DNA of 64,000 nt from Thermus tengchongensis (lineage in GTDB: Bacteria; Deinococcota; Deinococci; Deinococcales; Thermaceae). The first letter of the stretch is position 1. The number at the start of each line of letters is the position of its first letter. This document shows positions 36,715 through 44,216 of this stretch, in pieces. The notes under the pieces were generated by a model. The model was given only the letters and a program-made list of their open reading frames with translations. It was not told where the DNA came from and did not search any database. Both the position numbers and the translations under genes were made by a program. The stretch is from the NCBI RefSeq assembly GCF_021462405.1, contig NZ_JAKEDU010000001.1:367315-431314 (forward strand). Reading direction: 5' to 3'.

Positions 36715-36905
36715 ACGCTGATTTTTTAAAAGCAAACGCCTTCCCCCTCGCCGTCCTGGCCGGGGGGGTTTACCTCGGCCTCGGCAGGGTGAAGAACCTG
36801 CGGGAGGGGCAAGGTTGCCCCAAGTGCGAGACCGCCCAGGCCGTGGTGGCCTTCGCCCTGGCCGCCTGGGCGGCGTGGGAGGTGTGGCGGGCGTACCGGG
36901 GCTAG
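36711..36905 (+). CDS. Small membrane protein before the ATPase
   Basis: 64 residues, spans near 8-25 and 42-60 with a CPKCE motif between them. ATG 36711 has AAGGAGG 5 bases ahead. Its stop is followed directly by the ATPase start. A vertex or membrane protein for packaging is possible. Confidence 0.55.
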   Translation: MNADFLKANAFPLAVLAGGVYLGLGRVKNLREGQGCPKCETAQAVVAFALAAWAAWEVWRAYRG

Positions 36906-37580
36906 ATGGCCGGTAGGCAGACCTTCCGCATCCTCATCGTGGGAAAGACGGGCTCGGGGAAGTCCACCCTGGCCCGTCAGGTTTTGCTTCGCATGGAGGG
37001 GCGCTTCCGGAAGCTCGTCATCGTCAACCGCAAAACGGAGTTCTCCGAGCTCTGTGAGGTCCGCTTCCGGGTGCGGGAGGAGGGGGACCCTGGCCCCGCC
37101 CTCCGGCGTCACCGCAGGGTCTTCTTCCACGTCACGGGCTACGACCCCCGCCCCTTCCTGGACGCCCTGGGGGCGGAGATCATGCGCCAACGGGACGTCC
37201 TCCTGGTGGTGGACGAGGCCTACCACTTCTTTCCCCGGGGGGCGGTGCCCAAGGGGCTGTTTGAGGTCCTGACGGGGGGAAGGGAGATGGGCCACAACGC
37301 CATCTTCGTGACCCAGATGCTCCAGGGCCTCACCGGGGGGATAGACCCCGGCGTGCGCAAGCAGGCTTCTCACCTGGTGACCTTCCGGGTAACCGAGCCC
37401 AACGACGTGCGGGCGGTCTCGGAGCACTTCCCCGAACTCGGGGAGAGGGTCCGCACCCTGGCCCGTCCGGATGCTGGCCTACCCCCGGAGTACGGGGTCA
37501 AGGACCTGGACCGGGAGGAGGGGGGCCTGGTCCTGCGGGATCCACGGGACCCCAGGCGTAGGATCTGGGTGCGGCTGTAG
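36906..37580 (+). CDS. Genome-packaging ATPase
   Basis: 224 residues. Walker A GKTGSGKST near 13-21, Walker B VLLVVDEAY near 98-106, and a sensor-like FVTQML. This is the short FtsK/HerA-type ATPase shared by internal-membrane phages (PRD1 P9 type; the P23-77 packaging ATPase). It pumps DNA into the preformed particle. It stands just upstream of the capsid genes, as in P23-77. Confidence 0.85.
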   Translation: MAGRQTFRILIVGKTGSGKSTLARQVLLRMEGRFRKLVIVNRKTEFSELCEVRFRVREEGDPGPALRRHRRVFFHVTGYDPRPFLDALGAEIMRQRDVLLVVDEAYHFFPRGAVPKGLFEVLTGGREMGHNAIFVTQMLQGLTGGIDPGVRKQASHLVTFRVTEPNDVRAVSEHFPELGERVRTLARPDAGLPPEYGVKDLDREEGGLVLRDPRDPRRRIWVRL

Positions 37581-37599
37581 CGTCTAGAACGGAAAGAGT

Positions 37600-37743
37600 A
37601 CGCCCCGGCAGGTCAAAGCGGCCTGCCGGGATGCACTTTGGTGCGCCCCGGCCTGCCGCCCCGCACCGTCGCCACGCACCGCCCCCTTGTTCTTGCTCTT
37701 TCCCTTTCCACCGCCCCACGCTCAGGGCAGCAAGGAGGGATAG
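37600..37743. repeat. Repeat-bearing intergenic region before the capsid genes
   Basis: CGGCCTGCCG occurs at 37619-37628 and 37649-37658, and GTGCGCCCCGGCCTGCCG at 37641 differs by one base from 32505-32522. GGTCAAAGCGGC is the inverse of the 34120-34131 sequence. A CT-rich run and AAGGAGGGATAG lead into the next ATG. Confidence 0.45.
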
Positions 37744-38163
37744 ATGGCGGATCAGGCGGCAATCCAGGCAGGCCGGGACATGCAGAAGCTGGCCAGTACA
37801 TCCAATCCGCTGGAGGTGATCCAGAACCCCATTGTGGTGGCCACCTCCCTAGGGGTGCTGGGGGCGTACATGTTCCGGAAGGCGCTCTACACCAGCCGGC
37901 GCGACCTTTTCGGCTGGGCCAGCAAGGGGCCGGATGGGAAGGTGCACTACTACGCCGTGGGCCCGGACGGCAAGCCGGACACCTCCAAAGAGGTGCCCAA
38001 CGCCTACACCAACCGGCTTCTCTTGAACCTGGGCGGGGTCCTCCTCGGGACGCTCCTCATCAACAACCGGCTAACCGAGGACCCTATGGTGGACTACATC
38101 GGCTTGGGCGTTGCCGCGGGGTCGTTCGCCAACCTGGTGATGACCCTGCTGGCCATTGACTAG
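37744..38163 (+). CDS. Membrane protein next to the capsid genes (VP15-like position)
   Basis: 139 residues. Two spans (about 30-45 and 95-135 region: [15 protein letters not shown] and [20 protein letters not shown]) around a basic/aromatic loop. In P23-77 a membrane protein also lies between ATPase and the capsid pair. The equivalence is by position and size. Confidence 0.6.
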   Translation: MADQAAIQAGRDMQKLASTSNPLEVIQNPIVVATSLGVLGAYMFRKALYTSRRDLFGWASKGPDGKVHYYAVGPDGKPDTSKEVPNAYTNRLLLNLGGVLLGTLLINNRLTEDPMVDYIGLGVAAGSFANLVMTLLAID

Positions 38164-38174
38164 GAGGAGGAAAG

Positions 38175-38684
38175 ATGCAGGAGGCTTTTAACCGCATCAA
38201 GGCGCTTCGGCCTGGGGCCCGTCCCATTACCCTGATCAAGGGGGGCCCCGATTATCGCGACTACACCGGCAGGCAGCGGGTGAAGGTGGCGGAGTTTGTG
38301 GTCCCGCAAGGGGCTTCGTGGGTCATCCCCAACCCCTTGCCCGTGGTGCTCAAGCTCTACGACTCTGCGGGTAACCAGCTCCCTCACGACACGGACGTGT
38401 TCCTGGCCCGCAAGACCCGGGGCTTTGACGCCCCTGAGTTCCTGGGCAAGGTCCAGTACGCCAGCTACTACGACCTCACTGAGGCCCAGCAGCGGGACGC
38501 CAAGTACTACCAGAACATCCTGGCCACCTTGAGCCCGGCCAAGGGCGGCGTGGCCCCTCAAGGCTTTGCCTTCCGGGAGGGGGACATCCTGGAGATCTAC
38601 GTGGAGTCCAGCGCCACCCCCAACCTGGCCGACGCCCGCACCCGCATTGAGCTGCCGGTGGGCGTGGACAACTCCACCATTTAA
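38175..38684 (+). CDS. Small major capsid protein (VP16-like)
   Basis: 169 residues, beta-rich, no spans ([45 protein letters not shown]). Size and place (second gene after ATPase, directly before the 290-residue protein) match VP16 of P23-77, which has one jelly-roll barrel and pairs with the large capsid protein. AGGAGGAAAG precedes the ATG. Confidence 0.72.
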   Translation: MQEAFNRIKALRPGARPITLIKGGPDYRDYTGRQRVKVAEFVVPQGASWVIPNPLPVVLKLYDSAGNQLPHDTDVFLARKTRGFDAPEFLGKVQYASYYDLTEAQQRDAKYYQNILATLSPAKGGVAPQGFAFREGDILEIYVESSATPNLADARTRIELPVGVDNSTI

Positions 38685-38694
38685 GGAGGGGAGC

Positions 38695-39567
38695 ATGGCC
38701 ATTCTGGACAACCTCAGGAAGGCCCTTCAGGGCGGCCTGGACCGCTTCCGGGACCTCCCCCGGGTGGAGGCACCCCGGGCCCAGGCGGCCCCTCCCGCCC
38801 GCCCCGCTCCGGCGGCGGTGCAGATGGGGGATTGGGCCTTCGCCTGGATTGACGGGGAGGATCTGGAGAGCACCGGCCTGCCCTACCGCTCCAACGAGTG
38901 GTTCGCCCTGGCCCAGATGCGCACCCCCGAGACCGCCCACTTCCGCATCCTGGCGGGGGAGAAGCGCCTGCGCATCTACCTGAAGGGGCAGAAGACGGTG
39001 CCCGGTCAGAACCTGGCCTCGCCCCAGGCCCGCACCGTGGCCCTGCCCTACCTGGTGCAGAGCGCCCAGGGCGCCCCCACCCTGCCCTCCACCTACCACC
39101 CCGACGTGCAGGTCTGGGCTCAGGTGGGCGGGGTGTGGCAAAGGCTCACCATCACCAACGTGGACTACGCGGCGGGCCAGGTGACCTTTACCGAGCCCGC
39201 GGGCGTGCCCACCAGCAGCAACATTGAGATCTACTACACCCACGCGGACGGCCAGTTCCGTTTCCGGGTGGCCCGGGACGCGGGCGGGATTGACGACAGC
39301 GTAGCCACCGTCTTCAACCAGTCCTTCTCCACCATGCACAGCATTGACCAGAACAACCTGGAGACCATGCTGGCCTGGCCGCAGCAGGTGGAGCTGGTGC
39401 CGGGGACGCGGCTGGTCCTGGAGGTGCGCACCGCTCAGGTGCCGATGGTCTGGAACGACCGGGCGGGCCACTACGTCCACATCGCCGCCCTGGCCCGCAG
39501 GGTCCAGGTCTTGGACAAGGGGCAGCTGAATCGCCTGGCGGAGCTGGAGAACCGGGCGGGGCTATAA
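38695..39567 (+). CDS. Large major capsid protein (VP17-like)
   Basis: 290 residues from ATG 38695 after AAGGAGG. A short amphipathic N-terminal helix, an alanine/proline linker (24-42), then beta-rich sequence (FRILAGEKRLRIYLKGQKTVPGQN; LTITNVDYAAGQVTFTEPAG). P23-77 VP17 has 291 residues and a base barrel plus a turret domain. This pair is the best evidence for the phage type. Confidence 0.75.
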   Translation: MAILDNLRKALQGGLDRFRDLPRVEAPRAQAAPPARPAPAAVQMGDWAFAWIDGEDLESTGLPYRSNEWFALAQMRTPETAHFRILAGEKRLRIYLKGQKTVPGQNLASPQARTVALPYLVQSAQGAPTLPSTYHPDVQVWAQVGGVWQRLTITNVDYAAGQVTFTEPAGVPTSSNIEIYYTHADGQFRFRVARDAGGIDDSVATVFNQSFSTMHSIDQNNLETMLAWPQQVELVPGTRLVLEVRTAQVPMVWNDRAGHYVHIAALARRVQVLDKGQLNRLAELENRAGL

Positions 39568-39576
39568 GGAGGCGGC

Positions 39577-40113
39577 ATGGGGCTGGAAGCTCAGTTGGAT
39601 GATGGTTCCTTCTCCGGAGGAGGGGGATCGACCAGCCTTGGGTCCAGCGGGGGTACTTTTTCCCTAAGCAATAGTTACGGTAGCAACCAGTACTTTCCCA
39701 GGGACCTTGACTTCTCTTTGGGCAACAGCTACCAGGCATCCACCGGAGGCTCCTCTGCTGGCTCTGGGTTTTCCATCGCCAACAGCTACCAGTCACCGTT
39801 AGGAGGTAGCACAGGGGGGACAAAAATGTACGACTTGAGCACGTCCGGCGTGGGGGCGGGCGGATCTGAGCCCCCTCTCTGGCAGCAGATCCTGGGTGGC
39901 CTAGGTGCGCTCAACTCCCTGCTGGACCCCTACATCCTCACGGAGCAAGAGCGCATGCAGCTGGAGCTGGAGCGGGCCAAGGCTCAGGCGGAAGCCGAGA
40001 AGGCGCGCCTGGCCTCCATCCAGGTCCAGCCCCAGCCCGCGGTGCCCACCTGGGCCTGGGTGGTGGGGGGAGCAGCCCTGGTCCTGATCCTTTTCCTGCT
40101 GCTCCGGGAGTGA
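39577..40113 (+). CDS. Glycine/serine-repeat protein with coiled coil and C-terminal span
   Basis: 178 residues. Residues 1-85 hold three FSL/I-x-NSY repeats (TFSLSNSYG, DFSLGNSYQ, GFSIANSYQ) in a Gly/Ser background. LLDPYILTEQER (about 112-123) opens a charged helix, and the protein ends in one span (WVVGGAALVLILFLLL). It shares the helix-plus-span part with the next gene. Probably a membrane-anchored virion spike or fibre base. Confidence 0.6.
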   Translation: MGLEAQLDDGSFSGGGGSTSLGSSGGTFSLSNSYGSNQYFPRDLDFSLGNSYQASTGGSSAGSGFSIANSYQSPLGGSTGGTKMYDLSTSGVGAGGSEPPLWQQILGGLGALNSLLDPYILTEQERMQLELERAKAQAEAEKARLASIQVQPQPAVPTWAWVVGGAALVLILFLLLRE

Positions 40114-40116
40114 GAC

Positions 40117-40392
40117 ATGGAAGTGGTGGCGGGACTCCTCGCGGGGATCGGCTCCATAGGTGGCCTCCTGGATGACTGGATCGTCACGGAGGAAGAGCGC
40201 CAGGCCCTGGAGAACCAGCGCAAGGCGGTAGAGGCCGCCATGCGCCAGGCCGAGCTGGAAGCCCGCCTGCGGGAGGAGGAGGCCCGCCTTCGCGCCGCTG
40301 CTGCCGCCAACCAGGCTAGGGCCACGATGGTCATCGGCATTGCCCTGGCCATCGCCCTGGTGCTGGTGGTGCTCATCTGGAGGTTCGCATGA
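40117..40392 (+). CDS. Shorter paralogue: coiled coil plus C-terminal span
   Basis: 91 residues. LLDDWIVTEEERQALENQRKA matches LLDPYILTEQERMQLELERAKA in the preceding protein, followed again by a charged helix and a terminal span. It lacks the Gly/Ser head. A tandem duplication with loss or gain of the head explains the pair. It overlaps the next gene by 4 bases. Confidence 0.6.
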   Translation: MEVVAGLLAGIGSIGGLLDDWIVTEEERQALENQRKAVEAAMRQAELEARLREEEARLRAAAAANQARATMVIGIALAIALVLVVLIWRFA

Positions 40393-41024
40393 ACACGGGA
40401 GAGGTCCTGTTAGGCGTCGCGGCCCTTGGCGCGGTGGGGGTGGGGGCCCTGGTGGCCCTTCGCCTCACCAGCCCCGAGCGGGCCCAGGTGCCCAACCCCT
40501 ACGCCGCGCCGGTCCAGCCCCCGGCTTCGTCCCCGGTGCTGCCCCCGGCGTACGCCCCCGCTCAACCTCAGTCCGCGGCCCCCGCGTATCCTGCCCCTGC
40601 GCCCGTTTACCCCGCTCCTCCCCCCTCTACTCCCACCATCACCAAGGGGCAGCTCTGCGCGGAGTACCAGCAGAAGAAGGCCAACCTGGAAACCCTCATC
40701 CAGGACACACAGAAGAAAATGGACGCCCTGGTGGCCAAGGGGTCCAGCGCGGACAAAAACTGCTGGAGCTACGCTCAGCGGGAGGCGTGCTTCTTTGGCA
40801 TCTGCTCCCCTGCTCTAAACGGCAACTACAGCGCCTGCATGAGCTACGTCAAGGGGGAGGGGCCGAGGCCGGGGAACCTGTTTGATTTTGAGGACTCCCG
40901 GGCGGTGGACCAGGCCCACCGGGAATACGCCGCCCTGAAGGAGAAGCTGGCGGACTACCAGTCCCAGCTGGAGGCCGTCCGCCAGCAGCTCAACAAGCTG
41001 GCCGCTGAGGGGGTGGTTTGCTGA
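40389..41024 (+). CDS. Anchored protein with proline-rich stalk and cysteine domain
   Basis: 211 residues. N-terminal span (VLLGVAALGAVGVGALVALRL), a 50-residue proline/alanine stalk with YPAPAPVYPAPPP, then a domain with six cysteines and a C-terminal coiled coil. It looks like a surface projection on the particle or host envelope. No family recognised. Confidence 0.55.
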   Translation: MNTGEVLLGVAALGAVGVGALVALRLTSPERAQVPNPYAAPVQPPASSPVLPPAYAPAQPQSAAPAYPAPAPVYPAPPPSTPTITKGQLCAEYQQKKANLETLIQDTQKKMDALVAKGSSADKNCWSYAQREACFFGICSPALNGNYSACMSYVKGEGPRPGNLFDFEDSRAVDQAHREYAALKEKLADYQSQLEAVRQQLNKLAAEGVVC

Positions 41025-41227
41025 TGGACTGGGGCTTCCTGGACGCCGTGGACAAGGGCCTGGGGGTGGTGGCCTTCCTGGCCTTCCTCCGGCTGGTCTT
41101 CGGCGATCTCCAGGAGATGAAGGCCTCCCTCAAGCGGATTGAGGAGCACCTGGCCCTGCAGGCGGAGCTCGCCCGGGCCCAGGCTAGGGCCAGGAGGAAG
41201 GAAAAGGAGGTGGAAAGTGGACGCTAA
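41024..41227 (+). CDS. Small membrane protein with charged helix
   Basis: 67 residues. One span (GVVAFLAFLRLVFG) followed by a long charged helix (LKRIEEHLALQAELARAQARARRKEKEVE). Stop overlaps the next start. Unknown; the shape also fits small holins or haemolysin-XhlA-like proteins. Confidence 0.5.
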   Translation: MDWGFLDAVDKGLGVVAFLAFLRLVFGDLQEMKASLKRIEEHLALQAELARAQARARRKEKEVESGR

Positions 41228-41525
41228 GACGCTGGTCCTCATCGCCCTTCTGGGCGGTTTAGCCTACCTCGGCTGGAAGGCCTTGGGGGGCACGGGGGCA
41301 AAGGGGGAAGCCTCTCCGGATGAGGCTCCGCCCCCTTCCGGAACTGGGGACAACCCGGAGTACTACCCCGTCCCCTACCCGGTTTATCCCGTGCCGGTTT
41401 GGGACCCCGGCTACCAGAACGGGGGGCTGCCCGGCTTCGGCCTGGGCTCCTTCGTGAACCCCTGCGCGGCCTTCCCCAGCCTCTGCCGCCCGCTGGTGCC
41501 CATCCCCGGAGGAGGCGAAGCGTGA
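41217..41525 (+). CDS. Anchored proline/tyrosine-rich protein
   Basis: 102 residues from GTG 41217 (AAGGAGG ahead). N-terminal span (TLVLIALLGGLAYLGWKAL), then an acidic linker and YYPVPYPVYPVPVWDPGY, ending in a short cysteine pair. Unknown virion protein. Confidence 0.5.
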   Translation: MDAKTLVLIALLGGLAYLGWKALGGTGAKGEASPDEAPPPSGTGDNPEYYPVPYPVYPVPVWDPGYQNGGLPGFGLGSFVNPCAAFPSLCRPLVPIPGGGEA

Positions 41526-41968
41526 AGTGGATCTGGTGGGCGGTGGCTGGGGTAGGGGCGGTGGGGGTGGGGGTCTACCTGCTCTCCCGTGAGAAACCGG
41601 CTCAGGGGAAAGCCTCTCAGCAGGCCTCCACCTCCGCACCCTCCACCGGTTCCGGCCTCATCACCTGCATGGCGGCCTGGGCTTGCGCGGACGGCTCCAC
41701 CCGCTCCGGCTGCAGCGCGGAGCAGGCCTGTGCGGGCTACGGGGGGCCGGCCAAGGTGGTGGTGGATGACTTCACCCCCAAACCTACGCCCATCTTCAGG
41801 GAACCTCTTCCGGAACCTACCCCTGTGGTACCCTCCCCTAAACCGGAAGACCCGATTCTGGAGCCGGTACCCGTCCTTCCGGAGGAGTTCATCCCCAAAC
41901 CTACGCCCATCTTCAGGGAGCCGTACCCCATCGCCATTGACGTTTTCCCCATTTGGGACCGCATTTAG
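41522..41968 (+). CDS. Anchored protein with a repeated PKPTPIFREP motif
   Basis: 148 residues from GTG 41522. One span (WWAVAGVGAVGVGVYLL), a cysteine-bearing segment (CMAAWACADG, GCSAEQACAG), then F-(T/I)-PKPTPIFREP twice (about 87-98 and 127-138) with EPTP/EPVP spacers. The repeated parts are nearly identical at the DNA level too (CCCAAACCTACGCCCATC). Likely a rigid stalk. Confidence 0.55.
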   Translation: MKWIWWAVAGVGAVGVGVYLLSREKPAQGKASQQASTSAPSTGSGLITCMAAWACADGSTRSGCSAEQACAGYGGPAKVVVDDFTPKPTPIFREPLPEPTPVVPSPKPEDPILEPVPVLPEEFIPKPTPIFREPYPIAIDVFPIWDRI

Positions 41969-41977
41969 GAGGCCCTG

Positions 41978-42400
41978 ATGACCTGGACTGACCTTATCCC
42001 GCCCGGAAACCTTTGGATCGTTTGGCTTCTCCAGGCTGCCCTGGCCGTGGGGGTGATCGCCCTTCTGGCTGGGGCCCTTGTGGCCCTCCTCGGGAAGGTC
42101 CCGGTGGTGGGGCCGGTCCTCGCGGCCATCGTGCGCGTCCTCGCGGGGAACTACGAGAAGTGGCTTGCCGAAAGGGTGCCCAAGCTGGCGGAGCAGGCCG
42201 TCCTCAGCGTGGAGGAGCGCTACCGGCGCTCCAGTCTCCCCCCCGAGGAGCGCGCCCGGGCCAAGCTGGAGGAGGCCATCGCGGCCCTGCAGGAGATGGC
42301 CCCCGGCCTGGCCCGCGACATCGCCCGGCGGCAGATTGAAGCGGCCCTGGCCCGCATCCGGGCCACGGGCATGGAGCAGAAGGCTGGAGGTGGGAAATGA
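41978..42400 (+). CDS. Holin-like protein, LLH-family pattern
   Basis: 140 residues. One N-terminal span (IVWLLQAALAVGVIALLAGALVALLG) then a helical tail (LAEQAVLSVEERYRRSSLPPEERARAKLEEAIAALQ) like that of LLH-type phage holins, where a membrane anchor precedes a conserved helical domain. It could form the lysis pore for the transglycosylase at 45597. Alternative: a virion membrane protein. Confidence 0.5.
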   Translation: MTWTDLIPPGNLWIVWLLQAALAVGVIALLAGALVALLGKVPVVGPVLAAIVRVLAGNYEKWLAERVPKLAEQAVLSVEERYRRSSLPPEERARAKLEEAIAALQEMAPGLARDIARRQIEAALARIRATGMEQKAGGGK

Positions 42401-42525
42401 GCTTCCAAGACGGCGTTCAGCTCGGCGCAGGCTTCGTGGTGGGCGCGGCCCTGGTCTGGTTGGGGATTCTCCTCATCCTGGCCATCCTGGGGGCTCTCCT
42501 TGGACGAGATGGCGGCGGCAACTAG
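42397..42525 (+). CDS. 42-residue single-span protein
   Basis: ATG 42397 overlaps the previous stop and has GGAGGTGG ahead. Product: a short polar start, one long span (FVVGAALVWLGILLILAILGALLG), and RDGGGN. Unknown; small membrane proteins of this size occur in internal-membrane phages. Confidence 0.5.
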   Translation: MSFQDGVQLGAGFVVGAALVWLGILLILAILGALLGRDGGGN

Positions 42526-42706
42526 CGGAGGGACTACCTTGTGGCAGGCCTACAAGCAGGGCATAGGGGTGGGCCTGGGGCTCCTCACGGTCTACGCCCT
42601 GGCCCTGCTCCTCCTGGCCCTCCTGGTGCGGCAGAGCGTAGCGGGGGGAACTCCAGCCCAACCCCCGGCGGAAGGAGGTCCTAGGTGTTCAACCTCTTGG
42701 GCGTGA
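42509..42706 (+). CDS. 65-residue single-span protein
   Basis: Starts inside the end of the previous gene (ATG 42509; TTG 42500 is an alternative). One span (GLGLLTVYALALLLLALLV) and a proline-rich tail. The 3' end overlaps the next gene by 22 bases. Unknown. Confidence 0.45.
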   Translation: MAAATSGGTTLWQAYKQGIGVGLGLLTVYALALLLLALLVRQSVAGGTPAQPPAEGGPRCSTSWA

Positions 42707-43125
42707 AACCGGATGAGCTCATCGCCCAGGCCCAGGGCGCGGTGAAGGCCCTGGATGAACGGCTGGCGTGCGTGGAGGACCGCCTGGCGGCCATCCAGCG
42801 CACCCTGGAGTACGAGTACGGGCGCCCCCGGCGGGACGTGGCGGGCCACGATCCCGCCCGCCTCCCCCTCATCGCCCAGATCCCGGCGGGGGACACCCCT
42901 CACCGGCTGGAGCTGGTGGGGCTCCTCGGGAAGCCCGCCACCCGGGGCCACCTGGTGAACATCGGGGACTCTAAGGCCCGCATCTGGTTCACCCTGGGCT
43001 CCTCCCGGGTGGGGCCCTACGTTCTCCTGCCCGCGGCGGCCCTGGACCTCTCCTTCATCGTGGACGGGGTGGAGATCGCGGACGCGGGGGAGGGGCCCAC
43101 CACGCTGCAGGTCCTCTTCCAGTGA
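42685..43125 (+). CDS. Soluble beta-rich virion protein candidate
   Basis: 146 residues from GTG 42685 (GGAGGTCCTAG ahead). N-terminal coiled coil (ELIAQAQGAVKALDERLACVEDRLAAIQRTLEYE), then a beta-rich domain (RLELVGLLGKPATRGHLVNIGDSKARIWFTLGS). Coiled coil plus beta domain suggests a trimeric spike component next to the repeat protein. Confidence 0.5.
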   Translation: MFNLLGVKPDELIAQAQGAVKALDERLACVEDRLAAIQRTLEYEYGRPRRDVAGHDPARLPLIAQIPAGDTPHRLELVGLLGKPATRGHLVNIGDSKARIWFTLGSSRVGPYVLLPAAALDLSFIVDGVEIADAGEGPTTLQVLFQ

Positions 43126-44207
43126 TGCTTCCGGTCAGGGTCGGGAAACGGGGCAAGGGCTACTTCCCGGAGGCCCGCATCGTCCGGGGCCCCCGGGTCA
43201 TGGGGGAGACCGCGGACAACTCCTTTCAGGCCCTCCTGGGCTACGCCTGGATGGGGGTCCTGGACCGCGCCCAGCGGCGCTTCCGCCTCTTCCAGGCCCG
43301 CAAAACTGCCTTAGGCTCCGAGCCCTGGCCCATCGGTTCTCCGGATGAGGCGGAGTGGGTGGAGGTGGAAGCCCCACCCCTCCCCCACCCCGTGGAGGAG
43401 ATCCGCCACCTGGCCCTGTGCTTTGACCAGGCCGCCCGGCATGTGGTGGCCTACGAGCGGGACGAGGAGATCTGGATCCGCCAGTGGGACCCTCTGCGGG
43501 GGGGCTATACCATGCGGGGGCCCTTCCCGGGGAGGGACCCGGTTCTCATCTGGGACTTTGAGGTGGGGTACTTCCTGCCGGACTCGGATGTGCTTCTCCT
43601 CCACCTCTCCCCGGACCGCACCCGGGTCATCATGCGGGTCCAGCGGGAGCTGTACGCCACGCCCCACGTCCACCAAACCCTACCTTCCCCCGGCTACCTG
43701 GACCAGGCCGTGGCCCTCCCCTACCAGGGGGAGGTCCTGGGGAGCCTGGAGGGGGATCCGGACACCACGGGGCTGGTTCTGCGCACGGACCCCTATCCGG
43801 TGCGGGGGGAAGATCCCCTTGCCCCCACAGTCTTTTCCCCCCCAAACCAGTGGGCCCTTATCCCCGTGGTTGTGGTGCGAGATGTGGGGGAAGATGGGGT
43901 GGCGGCTCCGCTTTCGCCCCCAGTTGAATGGGCGTACATTCCCATTGTCCTGGTCAGAGACCTGGGAACAGATACGCTTTCCCCAGGCTTGTCTCCACCA
44001 TCGGCCTGGACCTATACCCCTGTCGTCATAGTCAGGGATTTGGGGCAGGACCAAGCTTCTGTAGGCGCTTCTCCTCCTCTTTCCTGGTCCTACCAGCTCG
44101 TGGTGGTGGCGGTGCGCTTGGACCAGCCTCCCTACACGAATACGGGTTACGAGAACCTCGGGGGTGGGGCCATGTCCCCACCCACGGCGTGGAGCTATGG
44201 ACCGTAG
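43125..44207 (+). CDS. Fibre-like protein with 26-residue tandem repeats
   Basis: 360 residues from ATG 43125 (GTG 43122 adjoins). Residues 1-235 are mixed alpha/beta with many aromatic residues. From about 238 a 26-residue unit, SPPxxWxYxPVVxVRDLGxD plus a 6-residue spacer, is repeated three times in full, then a shortened fourth and a final SPPTAWSYGP. Likely a receptor-binding or adhesive fibre. No family recognised. Confidence 0.6.
   Translation: MLPVRVGKRGKGYFPEARIVRGPRVMGETADNSFQALLGYAWMGVLDRAQRRFRLFQARKTALGSEPWPIGSPDEAEWVEVEAPPLPHPVEEIRHLALCFDQAARHVVAYERDEEIWIRQWDPLRGGYTMRGPFPGRDPVLIWDFEVGYFLPDSDVLLLHLSPDRTRVIMRVQRELYATPHVHQTLPSPGYLDQAVALPYQGEVLGSLEGDPDTTGLVLRTDPYPVRGEDPLAPTVFSPPNQWALIPVVVVRDVGEDGVAAPLSPPVEWAYIPIVLVRDLGTDTLSPGLSPPSAWTYTPVVIVRDLGQDQASVGASPPLSWSYQLVVVAVRLDQPPYTNTGYENLGGGAMSPPTAWSYGP
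43836..44069 (+). repeat. 78-bp tandem repeat encoding the 26-residue units
   Basis: Three consecutive 78-base units begin at 43836, 43914 and 43992, each opening with a serine codon and two prolines. The amino-acid pattern is tighter than the DNA match, so the units have diverged under protein-level selection. Confidence 0.65.
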
Positions 44208-44216
44208 GGGGTAAAC

